Assembly (NCBI GenBank): GCA_014706295.1
Contig: JACSVZ010000007.1
Coordinates: 7,295,199 to 7,359,198 of the forward strand
Direction: 5' to 3'
DNA: 64,000 bases
Source of the DNA: Lycocorax pyrrhopterus obiensis
Taxonomy: Eukaryota; Chordata; Aves; Passeriformes; Paradisaeidae
Shown here in pieces: positions 20,151-33,300 of this stretch; position 1 is the first letter of the stretch, and each line of letters starts with the position of its first letter. The notes beneath the pieces were generated by a model, which did no database searches, was not told the origin of the DNA, and saw only the letters and a list, made by a program, of their open reading frames with translations. The position numbers were made by a program, and so were the translations under genes.

Positions 20151-23100
20151 ACCACTTCAGTTAGCCAGTTGATTTTTACACAATCATTTGCCCTTCTACA
20201 GGAACCTGAACTTGAAAACAAATTATCAGTAATGTTTTTTGCCACTGAGCAGCAGAAGGTAAGAGTGTCAATAAGACCTGCTGATGGCCAAGCTGCAGTT
20301 AAGAGTTTTGGTATATTATTCCCTGACACCTGTGTTTTCTAATTATTCTTAAATTAAAGTCAGCTTTACAAGACATAAGATATTTTCCATGTAGTGAGCA
20401 CTGTCTTCACTCTGTGTTAAGGTGCAAATACAGGCCCCTGAGCCAGTCTGGAGGGGAATTATAACATGCATGTGGATTTGCAGTTCTTAGTTTGCAGAAT
20501 GCTCTCCCAGATTCCCATTTGGACCCCCAGAGCCGTTGCAGCCAGATCATTATTGATAATGGGATGATCAGTTACAGGAAAGATGAGTGTCTGGTGAAAG
20601 CCTGCCTGTTTGAATAGCTGGGATCCAGAGTAATTCTTGCAATGAATGGTCCTGCCTCCTTTGGATATTACTGGTGGCTGTTCTACCAGCAGGTGGGGAT
20701 GATTTTTCTTCTGTTCTGGCACAGGTGACACGTTGAGCTTGCTGAGCTGATTAATAGCCCTAAACAAAAGCTTCAGTGTTTACTCTTCTAGAAGGAGGCT
20801 TGTCAAATTCAATCAGTCATTATATTTACATGGCAAATGGTTTGGGGGATATATTGTAATCAGCCTGTGTATGAATATTTTTCTGAAACAAAGCACAGAA
20901 ACTTGATACTGTTTGGGGCCCTCTGCAATAAACAGAATGGCTAAAAGAATGTTTGCAGCAGGAAGATAAATGTTGCTACATTTTTAATAAGTGCATTTTT
21001 TTCTTCCATAATGGAAATTCTTTTGCTGTTTTTGTTGGGAATCTTCTTTGTCAGAGGACATACTTATCTCCTCTTGTTTAGGCTCAATTTATATGCTAAC
21101 TGCTTTGGTAAAATGCCAGGTGACCTTGTGACAATTTTGTACACATTTGGACTGGGGCCCTTGTGGTGTTTGTTTCTGTCACTAGTTTGGGTGAAGTTCC
21201 TTTTCTTGCTTTGCACTGCACAGGGAATACTACCTTATACTTTTAAATTCGTGAAGAAGAAATAAAGATGTGCAAGGAAGGCGCTGTGTTTCTTTTTGGG
21301 AACAGATTTTTATGGTGCAGAGGTAGTTTCAATTCACCTTTTTGAAATTGTGTGCTATTTCAAGGTGGCAGAGCAGGCACATTTGCAGGGTTACCATGTC
21401 CTGTTCAGAAAGAAAAAAAACAAAATTGTGCAGTTTGGCCTAGCAAGGGAAACTCAGATGGTCCATCAGTTTTTGGTACTGTCAGCTCTGTACTTTGTAT
21501 TACCTTGGCAAAATTTCAGCTAGCAGGCATTTGTAGAATTATGGATTGTCTTGACAATGACTGAAACTTGTAAAAAAATCTTATTTCATTTGGTGACTAC
21601 GGAATGGTTGCTTTGTAAAGCATATATTTTCTGTGTTTTTCTGTAATTTAATTTAGTGCTGTAGCAAACGTTTTATACCTTGTTAGGAGAATTTCCCCAA
21701 AGGAAGTCTGAAAGTTCACTGTAGAGGCACCAAAACCATTAAGAACTGTAGCAGGACTATACATGAACAAGAACTCCTGTTCATTATGGCGAGCTGATAC
21801 TTTCACAGTAAAACTCACTTTAATTTGTGCCTTAGTAAGAACTGCCTAGCAGCTTAGTGACAGAAGGCAATTGTTTTTCTTTTAAAATTTCACTTTCATG
21901 AAATTCTTTACACATAGATTACAAAAAACTCCCCAAACAACCAAACCAAACCCCCAACCAATGTAATAATTTAAATCTTTCCCTAGCAGAACAATAAAGG
22001 CAATTCTGCTAGGTAACTAGGAATATTTTGTAAATTACTACAAGCTTTAAACACAACACTGTAAGGAACTGCAGTTTAAAAATTCTTGATTTTAGCATTA
22101 ATTTGACAGAGTAATGACAGATATGAGGGATGTAAGTAGAAATTCTTATGTGTGAATACAAAACCTCTGAAACCCCACATTTGCCAATTTTTTAAGGAAT
22201 ATCCGATCTTAATGTATATTATTGATTGGTTTTCCAACCCAGAAGCTCTGTTTAATTATTAATACATCTCTCTCCAGGAATCTCCAGTTTCTAATGTGTG
22301 TTTAAAAGCAAAACCTCTTCCCTTCCTCCCCCTGCCTCTGAGAGCCCTGAAACACTGACCCTTGTGCCTTTGCCTGACTAAGCTGGTGTTTACTCAGAGC
22401 TGCAGTACACCCTGTAGAAGAGCTGGGATGCCATTTACTCTGTTAATATCTTAATTTCATTAGGCTTGTGCTAATGGCCTCAGTGCCGTGAACACTTCCC
22501 TTCTAATGGAACGTTTCGAGCTGTTGATTCTTCGGCTGACTTTATTGTATGCCTTAAGGTACAAACAAAGTCGGGGGGCCAGCTCTTTGTTCTGCAGATA
22601 TACTCCAGAAGTGCTTCTGTACAGTTCAGAAAAAGTATTCCAAATCAAGCTGCCCACCCCTAAGTTTCACTGAGTTTTAGGTGCTTGGGTATTTTAATAA
22701 ACAGGCTTTAATGAGACAGGAGTTTAATAAATGGAAATGCACACTCTGTACATCCAGCTCCTCTTCCACACACAGATTTTCCCATAATGACTCTCTAGAC
22801 TAGAAGCATCCAAGATTTGCATGTTTGATTTTTCTGATCTTGAGAATGTATGCTGCCTTAGATTCACATCCCAACTGCCTTCTAGAAGTTACTTAATTAT
22901 TTTTTTTCCATTGTATTGGAGCTGGAAGTTTTCCAGACAAAATATTTTAATTTTTGAATTGCATAGTGCTTTCTCTTTCCTTAATCCTAATGACTCCTGC
23001 AATCCTACTGGCTTGGTCAGTAAAGCCATAGTCAGCATGAGTGACACTAGGATAATCTGCTTCACTATGCATTTTGATAGAAATTAATTCCACTCTGACC

Positions 23101-24023
23101 CTGTTGTTTTTCCAGACCAATCTGTAGCCTGTTCCTTGACCAATTTTTGAAAGCTATGGCTGGAGCAGTTACTGTTGAGTTTTTATGAGTACAGAAAAAC
23201 CCTAGTGGTTTATTCTATGTATTCCAGATCGTTGTGAACGTGTAGTATTTTCTTCTTACAAGTTTGTTTTTTGTTTTCCTCAGTCATATAAGAGTAAGAA
23301 AATGTGTGTGCAGAACATTAAAATTTATTATGGCAGTCGAATTGATGAGTTCAGCATATCCCTGTGTGCCAGTTAAGATGGAGAGGGCAAATGTTAGTTA
23401 TTCACCTTGGGAAAAATGCATTAATTCCCTTGCAAAAACGTCCGAGGTAAACTTTGAAAAACTTTTTTATGAAATAACCATCTTAAGGGAGAATTTCAGT
23501 GCAGCCTTTCTGTATTTTTATTTACTTGTGCAGCTGAGAGGAAGAAGGGGGAAACAAAACCCCCACACAAATGTATTTGTACAACAAAATAGAGAAAAAC
23601 ATATACTAGAAGCTTGCTTTCTTCCTAGTACATTTACTGATTCAATAGTTTTACTGTGGTAACTTTCAGAATTTTGCCTGAGGTTTTTCAGTTGATCACA
23701 ACTTAAGGGAAAAAATAAACCCACACCAAATCCACAAACTTGGACAAGAGTCTGCTCCTTTCTTTGACTTGATGGAGGGCAGGATTAATTTTAAAAGGTA
23801 TGCTTAGCCTGGACTTGACTTGTGAACTGAACTCCTTCTGCGGTGAATGCGTGTGCTAGGGTCGTTGTTTGTAGCTTGGGAGCAGTGCAGAGAGCAGTGT
23901 TCTGGGCATGACATGCATTTAACATTTCCCCCTTTACTGCTGGTGTTGATGCCTTAGGTTTTAACTTTTATATTTTTTAAACTCTGTACTGCTTAGTGTG
24001 CAACTTTAAAGCTTCTTGTAGCC
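20151..24023. other. Intronic sequence; possible conserved element at 22.43-22.68 kb
   Basis: No exon or repeat family recognised. The stretch 22430-22680 stands out by eye: it is less AT-biased and open on both strands for about 60 codons. It holds words such as ACAAACAAAG (forkhead/SOX-like) and TTAATTTCATTAG. It looks more like a conserved non-coding element than a gene, but this is an impression without alignment. Confidence 0.45.
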
Positions 24024-24204
24024 TGTTGTTGCTTTCTGCTCTCTCATGCTGGTTAGACACAACAAAGCCTCTCTGGACTGCTCTTCAAGGACACCTGGAC
24101 CATCCTGAGCCCAAGGGGTGTAAACCAAGGAGTCTCTGAAGAGGGGGTAGCTAAAGGGAATTACATCATTTAACTGGGGTTTTAATTAGAAAATTAACCC
24201 TGAT

Positions 24205-24229
24205 ATGCAAATGAACCAAACTTATAAAA
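24205..24229 (+). promoter_or_regulatory. LTR octamer and TATA box
   Basis: ATGCAAAT (24205-24212, POU/Oct-type) lies 10 bases before TATAAAA (24223-24229). This is a compact promoter arrangement and would start transcription near 24.25 kb in the GALNT18 sense. Present-day activity is unknown. Confidence 0.45.
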
Positions 24230-24318
24230 GTGTGAAAAACTCGTGACCTGGGGTCCATCTTGGGGTCCATCTTGGCAATAGCCTCTGGCTCCCCAGGGTG
24301 TACCTTGAAGGCCCTTCA

Positions 24319-24324
24319 AATAAA
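24319..24324 (+). terminator. LTR polyadenylation signal AATAAA
   Basis: Canonical AATAAA about 95 bases after the TATA box, followed by a T-rich then CT/GT-rich stretch that could act as the downstream element. Sense-oriented in the host intron, so in principle it could cause premature polyadenylation. Confidence 0.45.
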
Positions 24325-24386
24325 TACCTACTTTTGTTCCTTTACTCTGTCTAGTCTCTGTGTCTAGGAGGCCTGATAAGGCATCA

Positions 24387-27300
24387 GTGTGCATGAGGTT
24401 CATGCGGATTTGCTGTTGCAGGCAATTGAATTAAGAACATCAGTAAGCAAACTGAGTAATTCTCTCAATTTCTATCTCTTATGGTGTTGTCCGGAAATAG
24501 GAAGACGAGGAAGTCACAGTGTTGCAGAGGGTCTCCTATTCCTCTGTAGTCTCTTACATTTCTTCTTCCTGAAAGTTTCTGTGAGACTGAAACCTGCCTT
24601 AGAGCAAAGTTTTGTAATAATACTCCAGTGACAATTCAATGTACTTGTGTCTTTTGCTAATTCCTTGCACAGGTCTGCTGAATGCTGCCCCAAATGGTTG
24701 GGTTTTGCATGAAAGCATAGAAGAAGGGAAAAAGTAATAGAAATGACAAAAAAATCATTTACTGTTCTCAAAGAAACAAAAAAGAAAAACCAAGACCTTA
24801 ATTTTTAAAGTAAATGTATTCTTAAGTGTTTCAAATTAATTCTAATCCCATTTTGATTGGCAGTTTAGGTGACTTTGTGTCTCAATAACATTTAAATATT
24901 TTGTTTCACTTGGGTAACTACCTTGCATGATAATTTAAAAATTGCTCATTTTAAATCAGTGCTTTACAGGGACTCTTCTGAAGCAGCAACAGTCTTTCTT
25001 CTGCAGAATGAAAAGGAGCAGAACCATGCACAAAGTGGATGATTTTAAAAAAGATGTTCATAGGTCTAGTGTGAGCTCTGCTTATCTTTCCTCCTGCTCA
25101 GAGATGCCTTTGTTCATAATAGAAAAGGACTCTGCACTGCATTAATGTTTTGCCTTAAACCTTGAGCAGCACTCTGGCTTTCACTTCCTTTCCCTGTTGC
25201 GACCATTACAGAGAGTGGGAGAAGGATTTAGCTGATGGAAAGTTTGTGTCAAGGCTCCCTGTAAGGGAAGAGGCTCAACTCAACCCAGTCTAGAAGCCTT
25301 TACATTTCTCCACGAAAGCACCTGCTTCTCTCCACAAACAGCAGAGGGACTGAAGCATAACAACCTTCATGCAGATCCCTGCTGTAAAAGGAGCTTAAGA
25401 TGACTCACCCATATGTAGATATCCACTTTGTAAGTGTTTACTGCCGGATCAGATCAACCTCACTTTAAAGGTTTGTCAGTCTAAATCTCTTGAAATCAAT
25501 AGAGTTAATTATGTGAGGGAGGTTGGCCAGTTTTAAGCCACGTCTTTTAGCAAGCAAAAAACACTTGTTGTTTTTTCTTCTCTGCTAAACCAGTATTTTG
25601 TTGTGTGTCATGTTAGACATTAGCTCCTCTTATGAGGTGCTGTAGCCCTTTTAGGTTGGCTGGATCAGCCATTTGTAAAGTGTACTGTACAATAAATGCA
25701 GTCCCAAGATGTTGATCTCAGTATTTTAGCGTGAATATCATTGTCTGTTGCATTTGTGAGTGTATATCTATAAATACATTGACATAGTGGCTCTTTGTTC
25801 TGGTTGCATCTATAATAATCCCCTATTTCACTGGTAGTTAATTCTTCACTGTATTGAGCCTTTTACTTGGGATACTCAGGCTCATTTAACTCAAACAGTG
25901 ACTTAGCATGTGTTGTGCACAGCAATGCTGCAGAATCTCAGCCAGAAACCAATACATAAGACAGGATGCTGGTAAGCAAACAAGGTATTCCTATGCAGAC
26001 TGGAGGTATTAATTTATATATACAAACTCAGGAAGTTATTTCTGCTGCCGTTTGGGAATTTTGCGCGACAAGCCATCATGAGTACTAAAAAGCAATTTAT
26101 AGTAATGATTCAGTTCTAGCTTTTCCTTTAGGCTGCTGCTTCCACTGGGGACTGGGAATATGAGACTGGGTTCTTCTGTTTTGTTCAGATTTCAGTGCAG
26201 CATCACAGAGATAACACATCATGTGTGAGGCACAAGTTCTCACTTTTTTTTCGTTTTTCTTCTTTATCCTAAAGTATTACAGTAGTGCCAGGGTCACCCC
26301 AGCATGCTCTATTACAAGCTTGCAGTTAAGTTACAGCTTATCTTAAAAAAAATCCTGGTATTATAAAGAAGCCGTCATGGCCAGGAAGGATTTGTTGTGT
26401 TTTGTCCTTTACTGCGGAAGTTACAAGAACAGGAAGGTTTTTCCTTGTGGTACAGCAGGACCTGCTGCTCTTTGTGGCTTGGAGCTGAAGGGCACTTCCC
26501 AAGGCAAGAGGATAATTTCTCCTGGTGAAGAAATTACCTTCTCTGATAGGGTGGGAAAAGTGGGAATGGAAAGCACAAGGGACTGAGACCCTTGGCTTCA
26601 GTGGGAAGGGGATGTTGGCTGTTATGGGTACCCTCGGTGCAATTTGGGTGGTTGCCAGCCTCAGTTTATATAACAGGAAAAGGAAGCCACACACTCTGAA
26701 AACAATTTAATTAGACTTAAGTCTCAGGGGCTACCGGTCTGGTGGCTTTCACAAACATTAAAGCATTTATTCATTCCATTAAAAAGTGAAAGCAGGGAAA
26801 ATAATAAAAATGGCAGGAAAAAGAATACTTTTAAATGCTGCCAGTTAGAAGGAATTTGTAATGTAAAGATTATGGAATGTGTTGATTTTTAAAGGCTTTA
26901 TCTAAAGTCCAAGATGTGTAAAGAAAATGTTGAAGTATGAAGTGTTTCACGGGTAACCTGAACCTCTCTTAAGGTCGTTTTAATATTTTGTGTGTCATCC
27001 CTTACCCACTGGAGATCCAAAAGGGCATCTGTTGTTCAAGCCAGTGCCATATGCCAGCATTTGAATGTGCATATTGCTTTTAAAGGAGCAGCTGATGCCC
27101 TGTGATAGCATAGTTTAAAATTCTTTAAATAGTCTCCAGCTCTCTTGAGATCAAGTGGAAAATAAATTTCCGCCTACATAGCGGAGGACACGTTCTGCTC
27201 AGTGTACGTGGTACCAAAGGCTGTGCTGTGCTGCCCTGGACTAACCAGACCTACCCTCACCTGGACATCCAGCTTTGCCTTGTGCTGTACCAGCCCCTTC

Positions 27301-30300
27301 AGAGCCACTTTGGGCTTCTCTGTGCTGGGTTTAAATACTCGTTTAAAATCAGTGCAGTCCAGGAAGGGTGGTTCTGCTAGTCGCAGTGCTAGGCTGCAGT
27401 TGAGAAAGCCTGGGTTTAATGCAGTTCCATGGGTATATATGTGTTTTTCATCTGCAGACAAAACAACCTAATGAGCTGGACTGGGTAATGAAAAGATGAA
27501 TATAAATAGCCCCGTGCTTTAGAATAGCAAAATGTTATGCACAGTTGCCAGCTGGCTGTCACAACTTGTTACCTGCCTTGGCAATGTCACACTGCGGGTT
27601 TGGATGTGTTTATGACAGGAGAGAGTCTGAAGGTCATGCAGGTCTCACCTCAGTGCTTTTTTTATTAAATATTTACCTTTCATATTTTTCTTCTTACTTC
27701 CCTGAGGATACCTTTTAAAGTTTTTTTCTGTGTCAAATTAATTTGATTCAGTATATTTATTTACTTCTAGAATGGCTAGGCATAAAAAGGGAAGATTCAA
27801 GGCAAAAAAAAAATAAAGCAAGCAGCACATTCTGGCACATGGTGCACCTTGAAGTTAAATGGACACGTAATTGGGGGCATCAGGCAAATTAAAGCTGGTT
27901 GGTTCCATCCACTTAGTTCTGGTTGTATATAAAGAGTTAAACAGTTGCTGCTCATTATATGTAAGATACTAATTAGGGTGCTTAAACTGTGTGTGAAACA
28001 ACCTATGGTATGTGAACTCATAAAGGAGATTTTTCTGGTCATAGGATTCACTCATTATTTGATAAGAATATTTAATTTATTGACATCACAAAATTAATTA
28101 ATTCAAATTAATTTTTAGGCTCTTTTATGAGCTTTTTATATGTGGCCACAGAGCAGGTGATTGTCCAGTGGTTGCCATCAAAAGTTCAGTCTAAAATTTT
28201 TGTGAGTTTGCAGCCTTTGACATTTTTTTTTCTTCAGTAGAGAATTAGTTCAGTTCATGGTGTTCCAAACTCCTAATGCTATTAGATCAATCATGATGGT
28301 TAGGAATGAACTATATTGTTTAAATTCTACTCTTGATAAGGAGCATTTGTTGAATTTCTTGGTTTGGCAGGGCTGGAGGAGCACAGGCTCTTTCTGAGCT
28401 CTGGGTGGAAGAAAGTGGTAGTAAAAGGTTTTTAGTCCAGAAATAGATGATGCCCTTTGCATATGGCATTAAGGAAGAATAGCTACTCTTCACCTACGTG
28501 GCCATACATGACAGAATAAAATTGTCCCCAACAGTGACAGGGAGTCCTGAGAGCATTGTGCTGCAAGTAAACAGTTTGTGTTAAGAAATTAATCTGCACA
28601 GTTGGGGCTTTTCTAGGAAAATCTTGTTGAATTGCCAAATTTGGGTAGACATTTCAAGGCAACAGCTATTTCTGGTTAGTTTGAGACTGGCAACTGCAGT
28701 TGTCTGGGACTTTCCAAGAGCTGCTTATCACAAAGTGTTTTACCTTCTGCCAGCCATAAAAGTTGTTATTGAAATGAAAGATGTTACCAAGATTCATCAG
28801 GAGATTTACAGAGCTCTGACTTTATTGAATTTCTCACCTCAGATAGACAATGACCAATGTACTGACCTTGTCTCGTGGGATTTTCTGTAGATTAATGTCT
28901 TCTGCACTTTTCCTCCTGCTTTTGTTCTTCACCCTTCCGGTAAGTCCTGCTGGCTAACTGTCAATGCCTGGAGATATTCCTGGATGATAAGCCCTTGAGA
29001 TTTCTATCCCAGCAACACCTGAAAAACAAGTACAAATGCTGAGTTTCCAACTGATGTGCAAATATGATGAGTGCCCCTGTAGACAAAAACCAGTGCTAGC
29101 TTGAAACCCCTGCTCTTTCCAGAGCCCTGACTTAATTAAACAAGCAACCTACTTGCACCTGCAAGGAGGTGTGAACTAAGAAAATCAGGTTTATTTTGAT
29201 GCTACAGTTTTGGCAAAATGTAAAATCAAATCCTTCCCATTTCCAGAACAGGCTTGGGACGGATGTGGCTTCTCTAAGGAAATAATTCAAAGCCTGAGAG
29301 ATGTGAATATTTTTATGGTATTGATTATTAATGAAGTCAGGGGGAAGAAAGGTATGACAATGTATTTTTTAAAGGAAATTTGTTTGCAAAATGTCACCAT
29401 TATTCTTACTAACCGAATTGGCACTCTTCTTCTGGCAGCTAAGACTGTCTGCACAAAAATAAAACCTGGGTTCTAATCTTGCTTGTAATAAAACAAATGT
29501 CCCCAGTTAGTGTCTGCCAACATTTGGTGTTGCTGGAGTGCAAATCAGTTAAATCTCTACATGCTGCAATATCCAGATGAGTGTCTAAGGTTTCAGGCTC
29601 TCACTTTAATAACAGCCAGGACTTAGCAAAGACAGTTTTCTTTGAGCCCTGCATTTTCCTGTCTTTGTACATGTTCTTCTTAGAGTCTGGTCTTGGAAAT
29701 CTTGCAATTAAAGTATCACTATCCCCAAAGACTGATCTTTTAATTTGTAGTTTTAAAGCAGTCTCTTTTCATGAAGTAAAAGGAAATTGCATATAAATAT
29801 GAGTACCTTTTGTATAACTGGGACATTGTACAACACTAAACCTAACAAATGCTTCCTGTTGTATAGACTACATGAATATTTTATTTATGAACAATCAAAA
29901 CAGAATGATCTTGAATGTATTAAGCAGTGAACAATTAAAAGAAATAATTGCAGGTTAAATGTAGGTGAAGTGATTTGAATTGTAAAGTAGAAGAAAGAAA
30001 TTCAAGGTAGTAGAAGGTTTGAGGTGAGGATCCCTTCCTGTCATATGCATACATTGAATTTGGGAGCATAAGTTCATGTTAAGTCACGTGTAAATTAAGG
30101 CTGACATTATACTGTTCTGCCTGGCATCTCTGAATAATTAACAGGGGAAAAAAAGAATTGTACAGTAGATCTTCAGTTTGGAATTCCCTAAATTTAAATA
30201 TCTACTTCTAAATATATCACTGTATGTTCCACTTCCACTCAGTCTCCTTACAAATGCTCTTACATCTGGTCATCACCATGTAAATTTGTATTTTCACATA

Positions 30301-33300
30301 AGCTACTCTACAGCCAATAGAGTGAAACTCTCTTAAATTAAATGCTTAGGAAATAACTTTGTTTCGTCTGGGGACCACAGAGTAAATTGAAGGGGGAAAT
30401 TAGAAAATTAAGTTGTCTATATTGGATAACATTAGTCCGTGGAATCGTTCTAAATTTTACTGTGAGTGCTGAAACTTGTTTTTCAAAATACGTTAACGTA
30501 TAGGTGTACACATATTTTTTCCATTGTTATGGCATCAGGTGGGACCTTTCTGGAAGCAGCTCAGCATGGTGGGGAAATGGATCTGGGATGTGAGAGTCTG
30601 TCCCTGGTGCAGCTCTGGAGTAGGGAATGTGAAGGCTCCGCTTCCTGCTTTGGGTAGTCATGATTGAAACCTCCAGGACTAATCCACCTCTCAGTGGGAG
30701 ATTTTTCTCAGCTGCAGTTCAGCTTCAAATCTTACTATATCAGAAGTAAACTCTGAATCTCAGCAAAAGAGTCTGGAAAGTGGAGCATCCTCCTCATCTT
30801 AGGGGCCAGATCTGCTGTGGCAATTTGTGAAAAAGCTACAGTGAACAGAAGTGTAGCACATCACTCTAACTGCATCTGCTCTCCAGAATTTTTGTATGAA
30901 ACAATATTTTGTTTTAAAATTTCCCTGAATTCGGCCAGAATAATCTTTTTAAAATAAGGACAATGAAAGAATTAGGACTAGAGTAACTTCGGTACTGCAG
31001 TGCCAGTAGCTACTGACTTTTGTACTGCAACCAGGAGCTGCTAACAGCTGTGGTGTCAAACATTTTAGTGGTTCTTCATTCAAATTTATTTGAGTTTTTT
31101 ATTCAGTGAAAAATACTATTTCAGCCTTACAGTCAGTCTGGGGTGAAAACAACTTAAATTTGTGAGTATAAACAGTGTTTACAGGATAATCAATTACTCT
31201 ATGAACCATGTACAGTTATTGGTACCAACCCCATTATATGAAAGGTAGAAAGAGACCTCTTAGATGAGAAAGCTGCTCAGTATTCAAAAGAAATTTAACT
31301 TGCAAGACTCAGATTTGGGATTTGGCTTCTTTTTGTTGGTCATAAAACAAAGTGCAGGGTTTGCCTGTGAGAGTAATGGAAACTTTATGACAAAAATCTT
31401 CTGTAGGAATTAGCTCAGAGGCCTGGAACAAAATTTTAAAACAGTGATGTCTCAGATTAAAAGTGATCCCTTTGTCTGGTTTTGGTTTGCTACAAGAGAG
31501 TGTGCATTGGAGTTTGCCCGTGCTTGGAAGATGTATTTAGTTTGTATTCAATCAACAATCAATTTCAAGATCCAGATGGCTAAAGGACATGTTAATTCAG
31601 TGTTATTTGTCAAAAATGTGTACTGTACCTTTTTTTCAGGCCTCTCATTGAGTTTACTGAGATATTTCTTGAGGGAAAATGATAAAATTGAGAAGACCTA
31701 GTGGTTCATTTCATGTAATTGGAATTTATTTAAGACTCTTCATTTCTTCAGGCAGCTCTGGTAGAGATGTAGCCTTTGGAGGGCATAATGCCTGTTAAAT
31801 CACCAAGACTTCTGCTCCTTACAAATGAACACACTGGAGCTTTACAAAGAGAACCGCTCTTTGAAACTGCTGAATAGTCTCATGCACAGGTTTTTCTGCT
31901 GCATGATCTCTGTACTCTGCTTAAATTACCTTTTAAAAGTTTCGAACTTATGTTGAATTTCAGTCATCAAGAATTTTTATTCAAGAGTAAAAAAACTTCT
32001 GTGTAGTTCAGCGATTGCTGGATCAGATCTTAGACGTGTCAATTCTGCCACTGACTTCTGGGTTTGCTAATTGTTAGCAAGAAGAACTTTTAGGTACTTT
32101 GTAGGAAAATGATAATTAAAAAAAAGAAAGGTGGGGAACAATATTGCTTATAAATCAAATCTGTAACGCCTTTTGCAGTTGTCCCCATGGTGAAGCAGAT
32201 GTTTCACGTTGTTGTGGTTTAATTGTGGAGTTGTTTGAGGCAAATTGAGTTTTGACTTTTGGGGATGTTTGATTGCAGCAGTGACATTCATGGTGATGGG
32301 CAGCTCCTCTGACAGTCACATTCAAACTTTTGCAAGCACTAGCCTGAATTAAAAGCTCAGAGGAGGGCAAGAGCTGGGGCAGAGCAGAGTTCCAGTGCTC
32401 CCAAAGAGCAGCCCTGTCTGATCTCCCTTCTGCCCTCCTGCACCTGTTCGCATTTTCATTTGCCAAAGTCCTTTGGTTTCAGTGATTAATGCGGTGGCTG
32501 CTCTGTGTAATTAGGACATCACATACATATTTTTCTAGTGTTTTGATTTGAAATGTGCTAGCTGTTAGGGAATTGTCAATATATTGCCTCGGATATATTT
32601 TCAAATGCAAATTTAAATCTCGTACTTGTCTGCAGTAATTTGAAAAATAAAGTCAATATTTGACTTTTTCAAAAGTATTACCTCCTTTTCTTAATCTGTG
32701 TTGAAATTTGATGCAGTTGCTCTGTTAGTGCAGGTTTTCAATTTCTAACTAAAAAAAGGTAGGTGAAAAAGGTGTTTAATGTAGTAGGCTTCATAGCAGC
32801 TATATCATCAGATATCTGTGGGTCTGGCTTTGGAAATGTCCATAAGTTCCATAAGCATACGAGTGGAGTGTTTTTCTGGGTTGGTTTTTTGTTTCCCATT
32901 GAAGTCTTGGTATTTTTTCCATTATACAATCATTCCACACCACCAATAAAAGTAAATTTGGTGTGGGAAGGAGTCATCGAAGCAAAATACCTTTCACTAG
33001 TAGGTAAGACAGGATCCTTGAAAAGGAATTTGACCTTGTTCCTGTTGGGTAACTCCTAGAAAGGCTTTAATAGGTATTAAATATGCACTCCCATAGGCTT
33101 GCAGGCTGAGTGAAGGGACAATACAGGGAGATTCTTATCACTTCTGGGTGACAAGTTTTCTTGGCATCTGTCAGCAGCAAGTGCAGCTGTGCCTGCTGTA
33201 TCATGTTCAGGTCAGCCCTAAGAAGACAGGGCTGTGTTTTGGAAGGGCAGATTTGGATGCAGTAGCTGAAGCAGTAATGGTCCCTGACTGCTGTGGAAGT

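Larger units (their letters stand above)
24024..24386 (+). mobile_element. Solo LTR of an endogenous retrovirus (approximate borders)
   Basis: The segment has LTR architecture in one orientation: an octamer motif ATGCAAAT (24205-24212) in the putative U3, a TATA box TATAAAA (24223-24229), a tandem duplication of GGGGTCCATCTT (24250-24261 and 24262-24273) around the expected cap site, a polyadenylation signal AATAAA (24319-24324) and a T/CT-rich U5-like end finishing in GGCATCA. No gag, pol or env sequence, primer-binding site or second LTR is nearby, so it reads as a solo LTR left by recombination. The 3' border at CA (24386) is the better supported; the 5' TG is uncertain (24024 or up to about 25 bases on either side) and I could not confirm target-site duplications. 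It lies in the same sense as GALNT18. Family assignment needs a repeat library. Confidence 0.65.

Noticed and set aside
21905..21962. A/C-rich stretch with CCAAACAACCAAACC words as a telomere-like repeat
   Set aside because: Units are irregular and do not match the vertebrate telomere hexamer; it is simple A/C-rich sequence.
23995..24393. AGTGTGCA repeated at both ends of the LTR as a target-site duplication
   Set aside because: The copies do not sit correctly against TG...CA termini; with the LTR ending at 24386 the flanks do not match at 4-6 bp, so I treat the similarity as coincidental.
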